From the NCBI GenBank assembly GCA_016200545.1, contig JACQEO010000033.1:39697-103696 (forward strand): 64,000 nt of DNA, in the 5' to 3' direction. The DNA comes from Deltaproteobacteria bacterium (GTDB lineage Bacteria; Desulfobacterota; Binatia; UTPRO1). The notes beneath the pieces were generated by a model. It worked only from the letters and a program-made list of their open reading frames with translations, was not told the origin of the DNA and searched no databases. Shown here in pieces: positions 8,399 to 15,853 of the stretch (positions are counted from its first letter, which is position 1; each line of letters starts with the position of its first letter). Both the position numbers and the translations under genes were made by a program.

Positions 8399-9772
8399 TC
8401 AAGGCGCGGGCGGCGAAGTGGCGCGCGCGTTCGCGGCCGTGATCTGTGGTGCGTCGATCGTGCCGGCGATGGCGATCGGAAGGATCAACGTTCGGTCCTG
8501 ATCGCGGAGCGTGGCGAGCGCCGGCTTGGCATCGACGAGCACCGTGACGAGCGATGCCGGCATGCGCACCGTCCCGTCACCGCGAAGATCCCGTGCGGCG
8601 CTGATCTCGAGGCTGGCGCCGGCGACGAGATCGGCACTCGTGACGTAGAGCCGCGGTACGCGCCAGCCTTGCGGGTCGGAGGCCGCGGAGACGCGCAGCT
8701 CGTCGAACGCGAGGTCGGGGCCGGCGAGCTGTGGCGAGGTCGCAGCGTGCACCTCGGCGGTCTCGATCCCGGCGAGGAGGCCCGGCAGCGGGTTCCACCC
8801 GACGGCCCGACCATCGCGCACGAGTGTGCGGATGGCGAACGCCGGCGCGCGCAGCGTGCCGGTCACTTTCAGGTCCAGATCAGCCGTCCCGCTGAGACGA
8901 CCCTGCACGTACGGCAGCGCCGCCACCGTCAGCTGTCGTCCCGCGATCGTCAGCGAGATCGACCCGGTGTCGTCGAGCGCGAGCGCGCCCTCCGCATGCA
9001 CCGCGCCGCTGGCGATCGCGGCGTCGAGCGATAGGTGGAGACGGCCGTCGACCGGTGTCGTCGTGCCGGCGAGGTGATCGAAATGCAGCGGTGGTGCGTC
9101 GGGAACGTCGACGACGAGCGTGCCCTCGACGACCTCGAGCGGCGTCGTCCCGATCACCGCGGCGACCGCGTTGTGGTGGCCTCCGGCGCGGACGCCGCCG
9201 CGCATGATCGGCGTCTCCGGGCCGAGGTGAACCACCAAACCGATCACACGCAGCAGACTCACCGCCGGCGCACGCGCGGTGAGCGAGGCGAGCGGAACCA
9301 CGAGCGCGATGCCGTCCGCCGTCGTCACATCGGCGTCGCCGATACGGACGTCATGGAGGCGGAGCTCGAGGCTCACGAGATCGCGGGCGAGGGCGAGATC
9401 CATCCGTCCAATCGCGACCGGCTCGCCGAGCGCGACGCTGGCGCGGCGCGCGAGCTCGGTGCGCGCGCGCCCGACGAGCATGCCGATCGCACCGTACGCG
9501 AGCGCTGCGCTCGTCACGATGACGCTTGCCGCGATCGCCCACCGCGACACGCGCCGGCGCTTCGCGCCGACGGTTGTGACCGGGATGGCGGCGCGCGCTA
9601 CGACGGCGCCGTCGTCCGGCGGGAGCGCGGCCGCGACGACATCGGCGCACGCATCACACGAGGCGACGTGATGCTCGATCGACGTGCGCTCGGTGGCGTC
9701 GCTACGACCCTCGATCCAGGTGCCGAGGTCATCGGCGCTCGGACAGTGGCGATTCGGGAGTTCGCCGATCAT
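8399..9772 (-). CDS. Membrane anti-sigma factor (zinc finger) fused to an AsmA-like periplasmic region
   Basis: 457 residues. The N-terminus is a zinc-finger anti-sigma (ZAS) domain with H35-x3-C39-x2-C42 (HVASCDAC). A basic stretch and one transmembrane helix follow at about 78-101. The remaining 350 residues are periplasmic and have no catalytic motif. They look like repeated beta-strand units of the AsmA type (for example GRMDLALARDLVSLELRLHD and LSGTADLDLKVTGTLRAPAF). The start overlaps the sigma-factor stop by 4 bp (ATGA), strong evidence that it holds that sigma factor inactive. AsmA-like proteins relate to lipid transport and the envelope, so envelope stress is a plausible signal, but that is inference. 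The fold assignment of the periplasmic part is moderate. Confidence 0.75.
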   Translation of the reverse strand: MIGELPNRHCPSADDLGTWIEGRSDATERTSIEHHVASCDACADVVAAALPPDDGAVVARAAIPVTTVGAKRRRVSRWAIAASVIVTSAALAYGAIGMLVGRARTELARRASVALGEPVAIGRMDLALARDLVSLELRLHDVRIGDADVTTADGIALVVPLASLTARAPAVSLLRVIGLVVHLGPETPIMRGGVRAGGHHNAVAAVIGTTPLEVVEGTLVVDVPDAPPLHFDHLAGTTTPVDGRLHLSLDAAIASGAVHAEGALALDDTGSISLTIAGRQLTVAALPYVQGRLSGTADLDLKVTGTLRAPAFAIRTLVRDGRAVGWNPLPGLLAGIETAEVHAATSPQLAGPDLAFDELRVSAASDPQGWRVPRLYVTSADLVAGASLEISAARDLRGDGTVRMPASLVTVLVDAKPALATLRDQDRTLILPIAIAGTIDAPQITAANARATSPPAP

Positions 9773-10386
9773 GGTGTCTCCTCGACGCTGCGCCGCAGGC
9801 GCTCGAGGATCCGGCTCTTCCGCACGTACGCGGCGTTGGCGGTGACGCCGAGCGCCGCCGCGACCGCCGGCAACGAGGCGCCGCGCAGCAGGTGCAGTTC
9901 CACGAGCAAGCGGTCTTTCGGGCCGAGGCTCGCGATCGCGCTGGCGAGTCGCGCTGCCACTTCGGAGCCTTGGAGGCCGAGCTCCGGGTCGCCGCCGGCG
10001 CTGCGCAGGGTGCGCCGCAGGTTCGTCATCGCCGGCCCGTCGTCGTCGAGAGACACGAGGCGCCGATCGCGACGCAGCACGTCGATCACGAGACGCACCG
10101 CGACGACGCGCAGCCAGCCGGCGAAGGAGCAGCCGTTCCGCCCCTCGAAGTGCCGGAGCCGGCGGTTGTCGTCGTGGAGGAGCGCGAGGAACACCTCGTG
10201 CGTGAGGTCGTCGGCGAGATCGATGCGGCCACGGCAGCGGAGTGCGAGATAGCGACTGATCGCCGCGTGCACCACCGGCGCGTACGTCTCGAACAGGCGG
10301 TCGCGTGCGTCGGGCGCGCCCGCGAGCACCGCGGCGACGAGCGGATCCGCGGCTCCGGGTCGGCCGGTGGCGGTCTGATCAGCCAT
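9769..10386 (-). CDS. Sigma-70 family (ECF-like) RNA polymerase sigma factor
   Basis: 205 residues. Region 2 is visible as DLTHEVFLALLHDDNRRL and the segment RNGCSFAGWLRVVAVRLVID; region 4 as LVELHLLRGASLPAVAAALG with the helix-turn-helix continuing to RILERLRR. I start it at the ATG encoding MADQTATG, because the in-frame extension to 10530 is proline/arginine-rich and unlike a sigma factor. The gene is upstream of, and overlaps by 4 bp, the membrane anti-sigma gene, so the pair forms a regulatory module. Target promoters are unknown. Confidence 0.85.
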   Translation of the reverse strand: MADQTATGRPGAADPLVAAVLAGAPDARDRLFETYAPVVHAAISRYLALRCRGRIDLADDLTHEVFLALLHDDNRRLRHFEGRNGCSFAGWLRVVAVRLVIDVLRRDRRLVSLDDDGPAMTNLRRTLRSAGGDPELGLQGSEVAARLASAIASLGPKDRLLVELHLLRGASLPAVAAALGVTANAAYVRKSRILERLRRSVEETP

Positions 10387-10441
10387 ACGGGCCGGTGGCC
10401 GCTCGATCGTAAGATGCGGCGTCGTCCGCCGTCTTGGCACC

Positions 10442-10726
10442 ATGCCTTCCGCGCTTGCCGTCATGCTTCTCATCATCGTCGGGTCGGGGATCGTCGTTGC
10501 GGCGTACCACCTGGGGCGGCGCACCGGCATGCGTCAGACGATTCCCTGGCGGCCGATCTTTCAACTGGTCGAGCATCGTACACACTGCCTCGGGCAGGAC
10601 CATATTCGTGTCCAGGGCGAACTCGGGCCGCTGCTTGGCGTCCCCGCCTGGGCATGGAGCGAGCTCTTCGCGTTGCGCCGACCGCTCGCGCGGCGATCGG
10701 GTACGGCGCTCCGGACGGCGCAATGA
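10442..10726 (+). CDS. Small hypothetical membrane protein
   Basis: 94 residues with one strong hydrophobic helix at the N-terminus (about residues 4-21, VMLLIIVGSGIVVAAYHLG) and a soluble tail. I recognise no family. It reads divergently from the sigma-factor gene and ends in an ATGA overlap with the next small gene, which supports both being real. Competing frames on this stretch lack any domain-like pattern. Confidence 0.5.
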   Translation: MPSALAVMLLIIVGSGIVVAAYHLGRRTGMRQTIPWRPIFQLVEHRTHCLGQDHIRVQGELGPLLGVPAWAWSELFALRRPLARRSGTALRTAQ

Positions 10727-11028
10727 CGGGCGTGCTGTTCGTGGCGGGGGCGTGCGTCGTCACCGTGCTCGCCCGGGCCGCGTTCTGCCACGGCCGTCGC
10801 CTCGGTACCAGCCGACTGCCTCCCGGGCTCGGCGCCGAGCTGCGTGCGCACAAGCTCGAATGTCTGGGCGAGCCCGCGGAGCGCGTTGACCTCGAGCTCC
10901 GGCTGCTGCTCGGTGAGGCACCGTCGGAGCGGGGCGCGGTGATGAGGCTCGTCGGCACGATCCGACATTGGCTCGCACCCGCCGCATCCGTCTTCAAGCG
11001 GACAGGAACAGCCGCTCGACGATCGTGA
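10723..11028 (+). CDS. Small hypothetical protein with N-terminal hydrophobic helix
   Basis: 101 residues, starting at an ATG that overlaps the previous stop by 4 bp. Residues 3-17 are hydrophobic (GVLFVAGACVVTVLA), then the chain is charged (LRAHKLECLGEPAERVDLELRLLL). No known family. Its last 35 bp overlap the convergent amidotransferase gene. The pair with the preceding gene could encode interacting membrane proteins, but nothing in the sequence says what they do. Confidence 0.45.
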   Translation: MTGVLFVAGACVVTVLARAAFCHGRRLGTSRLPPGLGAELRAHKLECLGEPAERVDLELRLLLGEAPSERGAVMRLVGTIRHWLAPAASVFKRTGTAARRS

Positions 11029-11674
11029 CCGCGCGGCGATTGGCGGCGACGACGTCGGGCGCGGCGTCACCCCCGAGGCTGCGGTTGCCGTCCGCGAAGG
11101 CATCGCACCAGCGACCGATGAGAGCGTCGTCGATCTCGAGGTGGAAGAGGAGTCCGTAGACGCGCCGCCCGAGACGAAAGGCTTGCACCGGATATTGCGC
11201 ACTCGAGGCAAGCGCGACGGCGCCAAGGGGCAGCGGAAAGGCGTCGCGGTGCCACTCGAGGGCGGCGAACGGGGTGACATCGGCGAAGAGCGGGTCGCGG
11301 GCGGCCTCGGCCGTCGGGTGGATGCGGTACCACCCGACCTCCGGCACCGGACCGGGCGCCACGGGCGCGCCGGCGACGGCGGCGATCAGCTGTGACCCGA
11401 GACAGACCCCGAGGGTGGGTGTATCGGAGGCGAGCGCTTGCGCGACGAGCGCGCGTTCGTCGCGCAACCATGGATGCAGATCGTCCTCGCCGACGCTCAT
11501 CGGCCCACCCATGACGATCAAGCCGTCGTAGGGCGCGAGCGTCGCCGGGCAGCGCTCGCCGGCGAACGAACGAACGGTCTCGAGGCGCGCGCCGCCGCGA
11601 CCGAGCGCGTCGGCGAAGGCACCCAGGTGTTCGAGTGGATGGTGCTGGAGCACGAGGACGCGGGGTGCGGGCAT
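10994..11674 (-). CDS. Class I glutamine amidotransferase-like protein
   Basis: 226 residues. The nucleophile elbow is LGVCLGSQLIA (Cys in GVCLG), and the His/Glu part of the triad is in LLFHLEID. The protein is a free-standing domain resembling GuaA-N or YfeJ-type amidotransferases, without a synthetase partner nearby. Substrate is unknown; related free-standing proteins act on gamma-glutamyl compounds or in GMP-synthase-like reactions. It is convergent with the small membrane genes. Confidence 0.85.
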   Translation of the reverse strand: MPAPRVLVLQHHPLEHLGAFADALGRGGARLETVRSFAGERCPATLAPYDGLIVMGGPMSVGEDDLHPWLRDERALVAQALASDTPTLGVCLGSQLIAAVAGAPVAPGPVPEVGWYRIHPTAEAARDPLFADVTPFAALEWHRDAFPLPLGAVALASSAQYPVQAFRLGRRVYGLLFHLEIDDALIGRWCDAFADGNRSLGGDAAPDVVAANRRAVTIVERLFLSA

Positions 11675-11818
11675 CGCGTTCTTTCAGCATGCGACGTACG
11701 CGGCCGCAAGCATGCACCAGCGTCGCTTGAGCGCCGGTCGATCGTCACGTAGGATCAGCCCAACGCGTCCGCCCCGCCCATGGCGTCACTCGGCGCCCCC
11801 TGATCCAAGGAGACTGTC

Positions 11819-12958
11819 GTGACCACCGCCCTCACGAAGGTTCGCGTCCTCGATCTCTCGCGCCAGCTCCCCGGACCCTTCTGCGCCATGATGCTCGGCG
11901 ACCTCGGCGCCGACGTGCTCACCATCGCGGCGCCGAACGATCCGCTGGGCGTCGGAATCCCGCTCCTGGCGCGCAACAAGCGCCACATGACCCTGAACCT
12001 CAAGTCGGAGGCTGGGCGCGCCGTGTTCGCAAAGCTGGTCGCCGGCGCCGACGTGATCCTCGAGGGATTCCGCCCGGGCGTCACCGCCAAGCTCGGCATT
12101 GACTACCCCAGTCTCGCGGCGAAACATCCGCATGTCATCTACTGCTCCATCTCCGGTTACGGGCAGGACGGTCCCTACCGCGACAAGGTCGGGCACGACC
12201 TCAACTACATCGGCTATGCGGGCGTCGCCGGTGTGACCGGCGTCGCCGCAGGACCGCCGATCATCCCGGGCGTGCAGATCGCCGACATCGGCGGCGGCAC
12301 CCTGATGGCCGTGATCGGGATTCTCGCGGCGCTGCTCGCGCGCGACCACACCGGCCGCGGTCAGCTCGTCGACATCGCCATGCTCGACGGCGCCTTCACG
12401 TGGAACGTCTTCCACGTCCTCATGCACCTGATCGGACAAAGCACCGCGCGCGGCGCGACCCGTCTCACCGGACGCTATGCGTGCTACGCGATCTACGAGA
12501 CCGCCGACGGCAAGTACGTCACCGTCGGCGCGCTCGAGGGTCACTTCTGGCAAAACCTCTGCGAGCACTTCGGCCGTCCCGACCTGATCCCGCTACAGTT
12601 CGCGGAAGGCGAGGACCGCGAGCGTGCGTTCGCGTTCTTCCGTGACGCGTTCAAGCGCAAGACCCGCGACCAGTGGGTGCGCGAGCTCGAGTCCGTGGAC
12701 ATCTGTTTCGGGCCGGTGAACGACGTCGGCGAGGCGCTCGAGGATCCGCAGCTGCGGGCGCGCGGGATGGTGCTCGAGGAGGAGCATCCGCAATATGGCC
12801 GCGTGCGGACGCTCGGGTCACCGATCAAGCTGTCCGACACCCCGCCCACGATGCGCCGGCCTCCGCACGTCTTCGGCCAGCACACTGACGAGGTCCTGAG
12901 CGAGCTCGGCTACGACGCCGCCGCGATCGGCGCGCTGCGCACCGAGGGTGCCGTCTGA
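11819..12958 (+). CDS. Class III CoA transferase (CaiB/Frc family)
   Basis: 379 residues. The N-terminus is the family signature (RVLDLSRQLPGPFCAMMLGD, then LGADVLTI), followed by EGFRPGV and the catalytic Asp region QLVDIAMLDG. Length fits the formyl-CoA/carnitine-CoA/alpha-methylacyl-CoA group. It would move CoA between carboxylic acids or racemise branched acyl-CoAs; the substrate cannot be told. GTG start with AAGGAGA 5 bp upstream. A second, broken member of the same family lies at 35922-36403. Confidence 0.92.
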   Translation: MTTALTKVRVLDLSRQLPGPFCAMMLGDLGADVLTIAAPNDPLGVGIPLLARNKRHMTLNLKSEAGRAVFAKLVAGADVILEGFRPGVTAKLGIDYPSLAAKHPHVIYCSISGYGQDGPYRDKVGHDLNYIGYAGVAGVTGVAAGPPIIPGVQIADIGGGTLMAVIGILAALLARDHTGRGQLVDIAMLDGAFTWNVFHVLMHLIGQSTARGATRLTGRYACYAIYETADGKYVTVGALEGHFWQNLCEHFGRPDLIPLQFAEGEDRERAFAFFRDAFKRKTRDQWVRELESVDICFGPVNDVGEALEDPQLRARGMVLEEEHPQYGRVRTLGSPIKLSDTPPTMRRPPHVFGQHTDEVLSELGYDAAAIGALRTEGAV

Positions 12959-13009
12959 GGTCCGACGCAGTCCATACGGTGGGCGTGCGGCCCCACGCGG
13001 CGAGAGCGC

Positions 13010-13696
13010 ATGGTGGCTGACGGCCCGCGCGCAGTACTCTTCGATTGCGACGGGGTGATCGCCGACTCCGAACCGGTGCACCTGCGTGCGTTCCAAGAAG
13101 TGCTGGCGCCCTTGGGCATCACGATCACTCCGGAGGAGTACGTCGCACGCTATCTCGGCTTCGACGACCGCGGGGTCGTCAGCGAAGCGTTGCGCCTCCA
13201 CGGGCGGGCGATCGATCCGAAAACGATCGAAGCGCTCATGACGGCCAAAGCCGTCCGCCTTCGGGGTGTTCTCGAGCGCGAGGCGCCCATCTACCCCGGC
13301 GTTGTCGACTTTGTACGCGCGCTCGTGGGGCTGCCGCTCGCCGTGGTCTCGGGCGCGTTGCGTGAGGAGATCGAGAGCATTCTTTGCCACGCCGGTGTCG
13401 GCGGCGCGTTTCGGGTGATCGTTGCCGCCGAGGACGTGCAGGCCGGCAAGCCCGATCCCGAGGGATTTCTGCGCGCGCTCGCGGCGCTCGGTGGCGCGGG
13501 GCACACAATCACTCCCGCCGAGTGCCTGGTCGTCGAGGACTCGCCGGCAGGACTCGAGGCGGCGCGGCGTGCCGGCATGCGTCGACTCGCCGTCAGCAAC
13601 AGCTATCCGGCAGCGGAGCTGCGCGACGTCGCCGACCTCGTTGTCCCGACGCTCGCGGGACTGACCTTGGAGCGCGTGCAGCGACTGTTCGCGTAG
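13010..13696 (+). CDS. HAD-superfamily phosphatase (phosphoglucomutase/phosphatase-like)
   Basis: 228 residues. Motif I is VLFDCDGVIADSEP with the two catalytic aspartates; motif II is VVSGA; the lysine of motif III is in GKPDPEGFL; motif IV is LVVEDSPAGLEAA. A helical cap sits between motifs I and II, as in subclass I (beta-phosphoglucomutase, phosphoglycolate phosphatase). Substrate is not determined. It stands alone between the CoA transferase gene and convergent small genes. Confidence 0.9.
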   Translation: MVADGPRAVLFDCDGVIADSEPVHLRAFQEVLAPLGITITPEEYVARYLGFDDRGVVSEALRLHGRAIDPKTIEALMTAKAVRLRGVLEREAPIYPGVVDFVRALVGLPLAVVSGALREEIESILCHAGVGGAFRVIVAAEDVQAGKPDPEGFLRALAALGGAGHTITPAECLVVEDSPAGLEAARRAGMRRLAVSNSYPAAELRDVADLVVPTLAGLTLERVQRLFA

Positions 13697-13703
13697 CGCG
13701 CGA

Positions 13704-13937
13704 TCAACGTATTTCCTGGAAGAGGTACGTCGCCGCCTCGGTCATCATCTCCTGGAGGATCTCACGCAGCGATTTCGCCGGCGTCTCGAGCCTCGTCACC
13801 AGCGCGGAGAGTACCGCGAAGTAGCGCTCCTTCTGCTCGAGAGGCATCGTCGGCAGCCGCGCGTTCATCGCCGCCACGAAGCGATCATGGGTCATCTGCA
13901 TTTGGCTTTCGAGATCGCGCTCAATCTCGCTCGTCAT
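13704..13937 (-). CDS. Small hypothetical helical protein
   Basis: 77 residues, mostly amphipathic helix with many Met, Gln and Glu (RDLESQMQMTHDRFVAAMN; EKERYFAVLSALVTRLE). No family recognised. AAGGAGG lies just upstream of the ATG, and the ATG overlaps the stop of a 58-residue frame by 4 bp, suggesting a two-gene unit. It converges on the HAD gene with 7 bp between. Confidence 0.6.
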   Translation of the reverse strand: MTSEIERDLESQMQMTHDRFVAAMNARLPTMPLEQKERYFAVLSALVTRLETPAKSLREILQEMMTEAATYLFQEIR

Positions 13938-14110
13938 CGCGCCTCCTTCACCGCGCGTCGCGCGTAGGGATACGCGTACACGGTTGGCGCCGCGAGCGCC
14001 ATGCCGGGAGGCGCGCGGTGTTCGACGGCGTCACGGACTTCGCCCCCGTCCGTGCTCGTCGGCGCGAGTATGATCGCGTCGACATTCTCTCGGCGGAAAT
14101 GCGCCGGCAT
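13934..14110 (-). CDS. Possible 58-residue hypothetical protein
   Basis: A short frame, MPAHFRRENVDAIILAPTST to a basic end (YARRAVKEAR), whose TGA overlaps the ATG of the 77-residue gene. The ATGA overlap and protein-like composition are the only support; the ribosome site is weak. Read as a longer frame it would be antisense to the ATPase gene at 14198, which I reject. No function can be given. Confidence 0.35.
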   Translation of the reverse strand: MPAHFRRENVDAIILAPTSTDGGEVRDAVEHRAPPGMALAAPTVYAYPYARRAVKEAR

Positions 14111-14197
14111 GATTGACTGCCGCAGAAGCGGATCGCAAGAGTGCGCACTGTGCGGGGCGTGCTCGACGTAGCGGGACGAAGCATGGGGAGCGGCGCT

Positions 14198-15454
14198 ATG
14201 ACGCTCGCGAGCCCGTGTAGCGAGCTCCTCGGTGTCTCGGCCGCCATGGTGCGACTGCGTGCCGAGCTCGCCGCGCTCGCACGCGTCGGCTTCCACACGG
14301 TCCTGGTGCAGGGCGAGTCCGGCGTCGGCAAAGAGGTCGTGACCGAAGCGCTGCGCCGCTCGTCGCCGCGCGCTCACGGCTTCTACGAGGTCTTCGACTG
14401 CCCCGCTGTTCCGGAGGATCATCTCGAGAGTGAGCTCTTCGGCACCGCGCGCGGCGCCTTTCCGGGCGCGATCGACAAGCGCGGCGCGCTCGAACGCGCC
14501 CACGGCGGCATCGTTTTCTTCGACGAGATCGCAGCGATGCGTCGCGATCACCAAGCGAAGATCCTGCGCGCCATCGAGGGCAAGGCGTTTCGCCGCGTCG
14601 GCGGCAGCGCACCGATCAGCGTCGACGTCGCCGTGATCGCGGCGGCGCACGAGGACCTGGCGAGCCTCGCGGCGAGCGGCACGTTTCGCCAAGATCTTTA
14701 CTACCGCTTGGTGCGTGACGGAGTGTTGCTGATCCCGCCGCTCCGCGAACGTCGCGAGGACGTCGGCGTGCTGACGCGTCACTATATCGCCGCGATGTAC
14801 GGCCGCGACGTACCGATCGAGCCGGATGCCGTTGAGCGGCTGTGCGAGTATCATTGGCCGGGCAACGTCCGGCAGCTGCATACGGTATTGCGCGTCGCGC
14901 TACGCGTCGAGCCCGAGACGCTATCCGCCGACGTGGTCACGCATGTCCTACACGGATTCGGCGCCGCACCGACCGGCGCCGTCCACAGCGCGTCTGCGGC
15001 GGGGCTGCGTGTCGCTCCGGTGCCGGCGATGGACAGCGGTCCCGCGGCGGCGCCGAACGGCGAGGCGCATGTGACGGCGGCGTTCGATCGTGTCGCCGAA
15101 GGCCACCCCGATGCCCAGGTGCGCTCGCGTTGGCTCGGATTTCACGCGATCACCGCGCGCATCCAGCGTCGTGCGTTGCTCGAGGCCTACGAAGCGACCG
15201 CCGGTAACAAGACGGCCGCAGGCGTCCTCCTCGGGTTTCATCTCTCCCCGGGCGAGGAGCACGTGCCCGGAAAGCCGCTCACGGAGAGCCGGCGCAACCT
15301 GGCGCTCCGCAAGTTCCGTTACTGGTCGAGTCGGCTCGGCATCGCCGCGTCGCTCACCCGTCGACCGTCGCAGGCCGCGCTCGCCGATCTCTGCCATCCA
15401 CTCGAGTCGGATGCTGGAGAATTCAACCCGGCGCGCGCGCTCGACGAGCCATGA
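14198..15454 (+). CDS. Sigma-54 activator-like AAA+ ATPase with altered GAFTGA loop
   Basis: 418 residues, no receiver or sensor domain before the AAA+ core. Walker A is GESGVGKE (about 39-46), Walker B GGIVFFDEIA (about 103-112), sensor I/arginine region FRQDLYYRLVRDGVLLIPPL-RERREDV, and sensor II WPGNVRQL. The sigma-54 contact loop reads GAFPGA (86-91) instead of GAFTGA. The C-terminus (about 320-385) resembles a Fis-type helix-turn-helix, but the second and third helices are separated by an extra segment (HLSPGEEHVPGKPLTESR). I start at the ATG preceded by GGGGAG; ATG 14183 and GTG 14141 are alternatives. A role in activating sigma-54 RNA polymerase is uncertain because of the altered loop. 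Confidence 0.8.
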   Translation: MTLASPCSELLGVSAAMVRLRAELAALARVGFHTVLVQGESGVGKEVVTEALRRSSPRAHGFYEVFDCPAVPEDHLESELFGTARGAFPGAIDKRGALERAHGGIVFFDEIAAMRRDHQAKILRAIEGKAFRRVGGSAPISVDVAVIAAAHEDLASLAASGTFRQDLYYRLVRDGVLLIPPLRERREDVGVLTRHYIAAMYGRDVPIEPDAVERLCEYHWPGNVRQLHTVLRVALRVEPETLSADVVTHVLHGFGAAPTGAVHSASAAGLRVAPVPAMDSGPAAAPNGEAHVTAAFDRVAEGHPDAQVRSRWLGFHAITARIQRRALLEAYEATAGNKTAAGVLLGFHLSPGEEHVPGKPLTESRRNLALRKFRYWSSRLGIAASLTRRPSQAALADLCHPLESDAGEFNPARALDEP

Positions 15455-15499
15455 TCGTACGCCACCCCCGGGTCTCCACGCGCGCAGAAGGGAACCCGT

Positions 15500-15802
15500 A
15501 TGCAGTCGAAGTCTCGCCTCATCCTCCACGTTCTCGCGATCGCCGCGCTCCTCGCACTCGCCGGCCCCCCCGCCCGCGGTGCCGAGCCGCACCACGCGAT
15601 CAACATCAACTCGGCCTCCGCCGACGAGCTCGCGAGTCTGCCCGGCATCGGCGAGTCGAAGGCGAAGGCGATCATTGAGTATCGCGCCGCCGAGCCGTTC
15701 AAGACCGTCGACGATCTGAAGAAGGTGAAGGGGATCGGCGACAAGACCCTCGAGTCCCTGCGGCCCGACATCACCGTGGGGACGGAGGCGGCGGCGAAGT
15801 AG
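15500..15802 (+). CDS. Secreted helix-hairpin-helix protein, ComEA-like
   Basis: 100 residues. A signal peptide (hydrophobic to about ARG-AE at 27) precedes a pair of helix-hairpin-helix motifs: INSASADELASLPGIGESKA and the second hairpin VKGIGDKTLESLRPDI. These match the DNA-binding part of ComEA, which binds incoming DNA in the periplasm during natural transformation. No other competence gene is in the window, so uptake function is inferred from the family. A strong hairpin follows the stop. Confidence 0.88.
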   Translation: MQSKSRLILHVLAIAALLALAGPPARGAEPHHAININSASADELASLPGIGESKAKAIIEYRAAEPFKTVDDLKKVKGIGDKTLESLRPDITVGTEAAAK

Positions 15803-15818
15803 GGGTGGAGGGGCGGAA

Positions 15819-15848
15819 GCGGGCCGGGCGGAGCGCCGCCCGGCCCGC
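15819..15848. terminator. Perfect 13-bp hairpin between convergent genes
   Basis: GCGGGCCGGGCGG at 15819-15831 pairs exactly with CCGCCCGGCCCGC at 15836-15848 around the 4-base loop AGCG. It lies between the ComEA-like gene and the convergent large secreted protein, where it could end transcription from both sides. There is no T-run, so factor-independent action is unproven. Confidence 0.6.
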
Positions 15849-15853
15849 GTGCG

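Noticed and set aside
13934..14881. Long minus-strand frame over the ATPase gene
   Set aside because: Antisense to well-supported AAA+ motifs; only its last 58 codons, before the ATPase gene, are kept as a possible gene.
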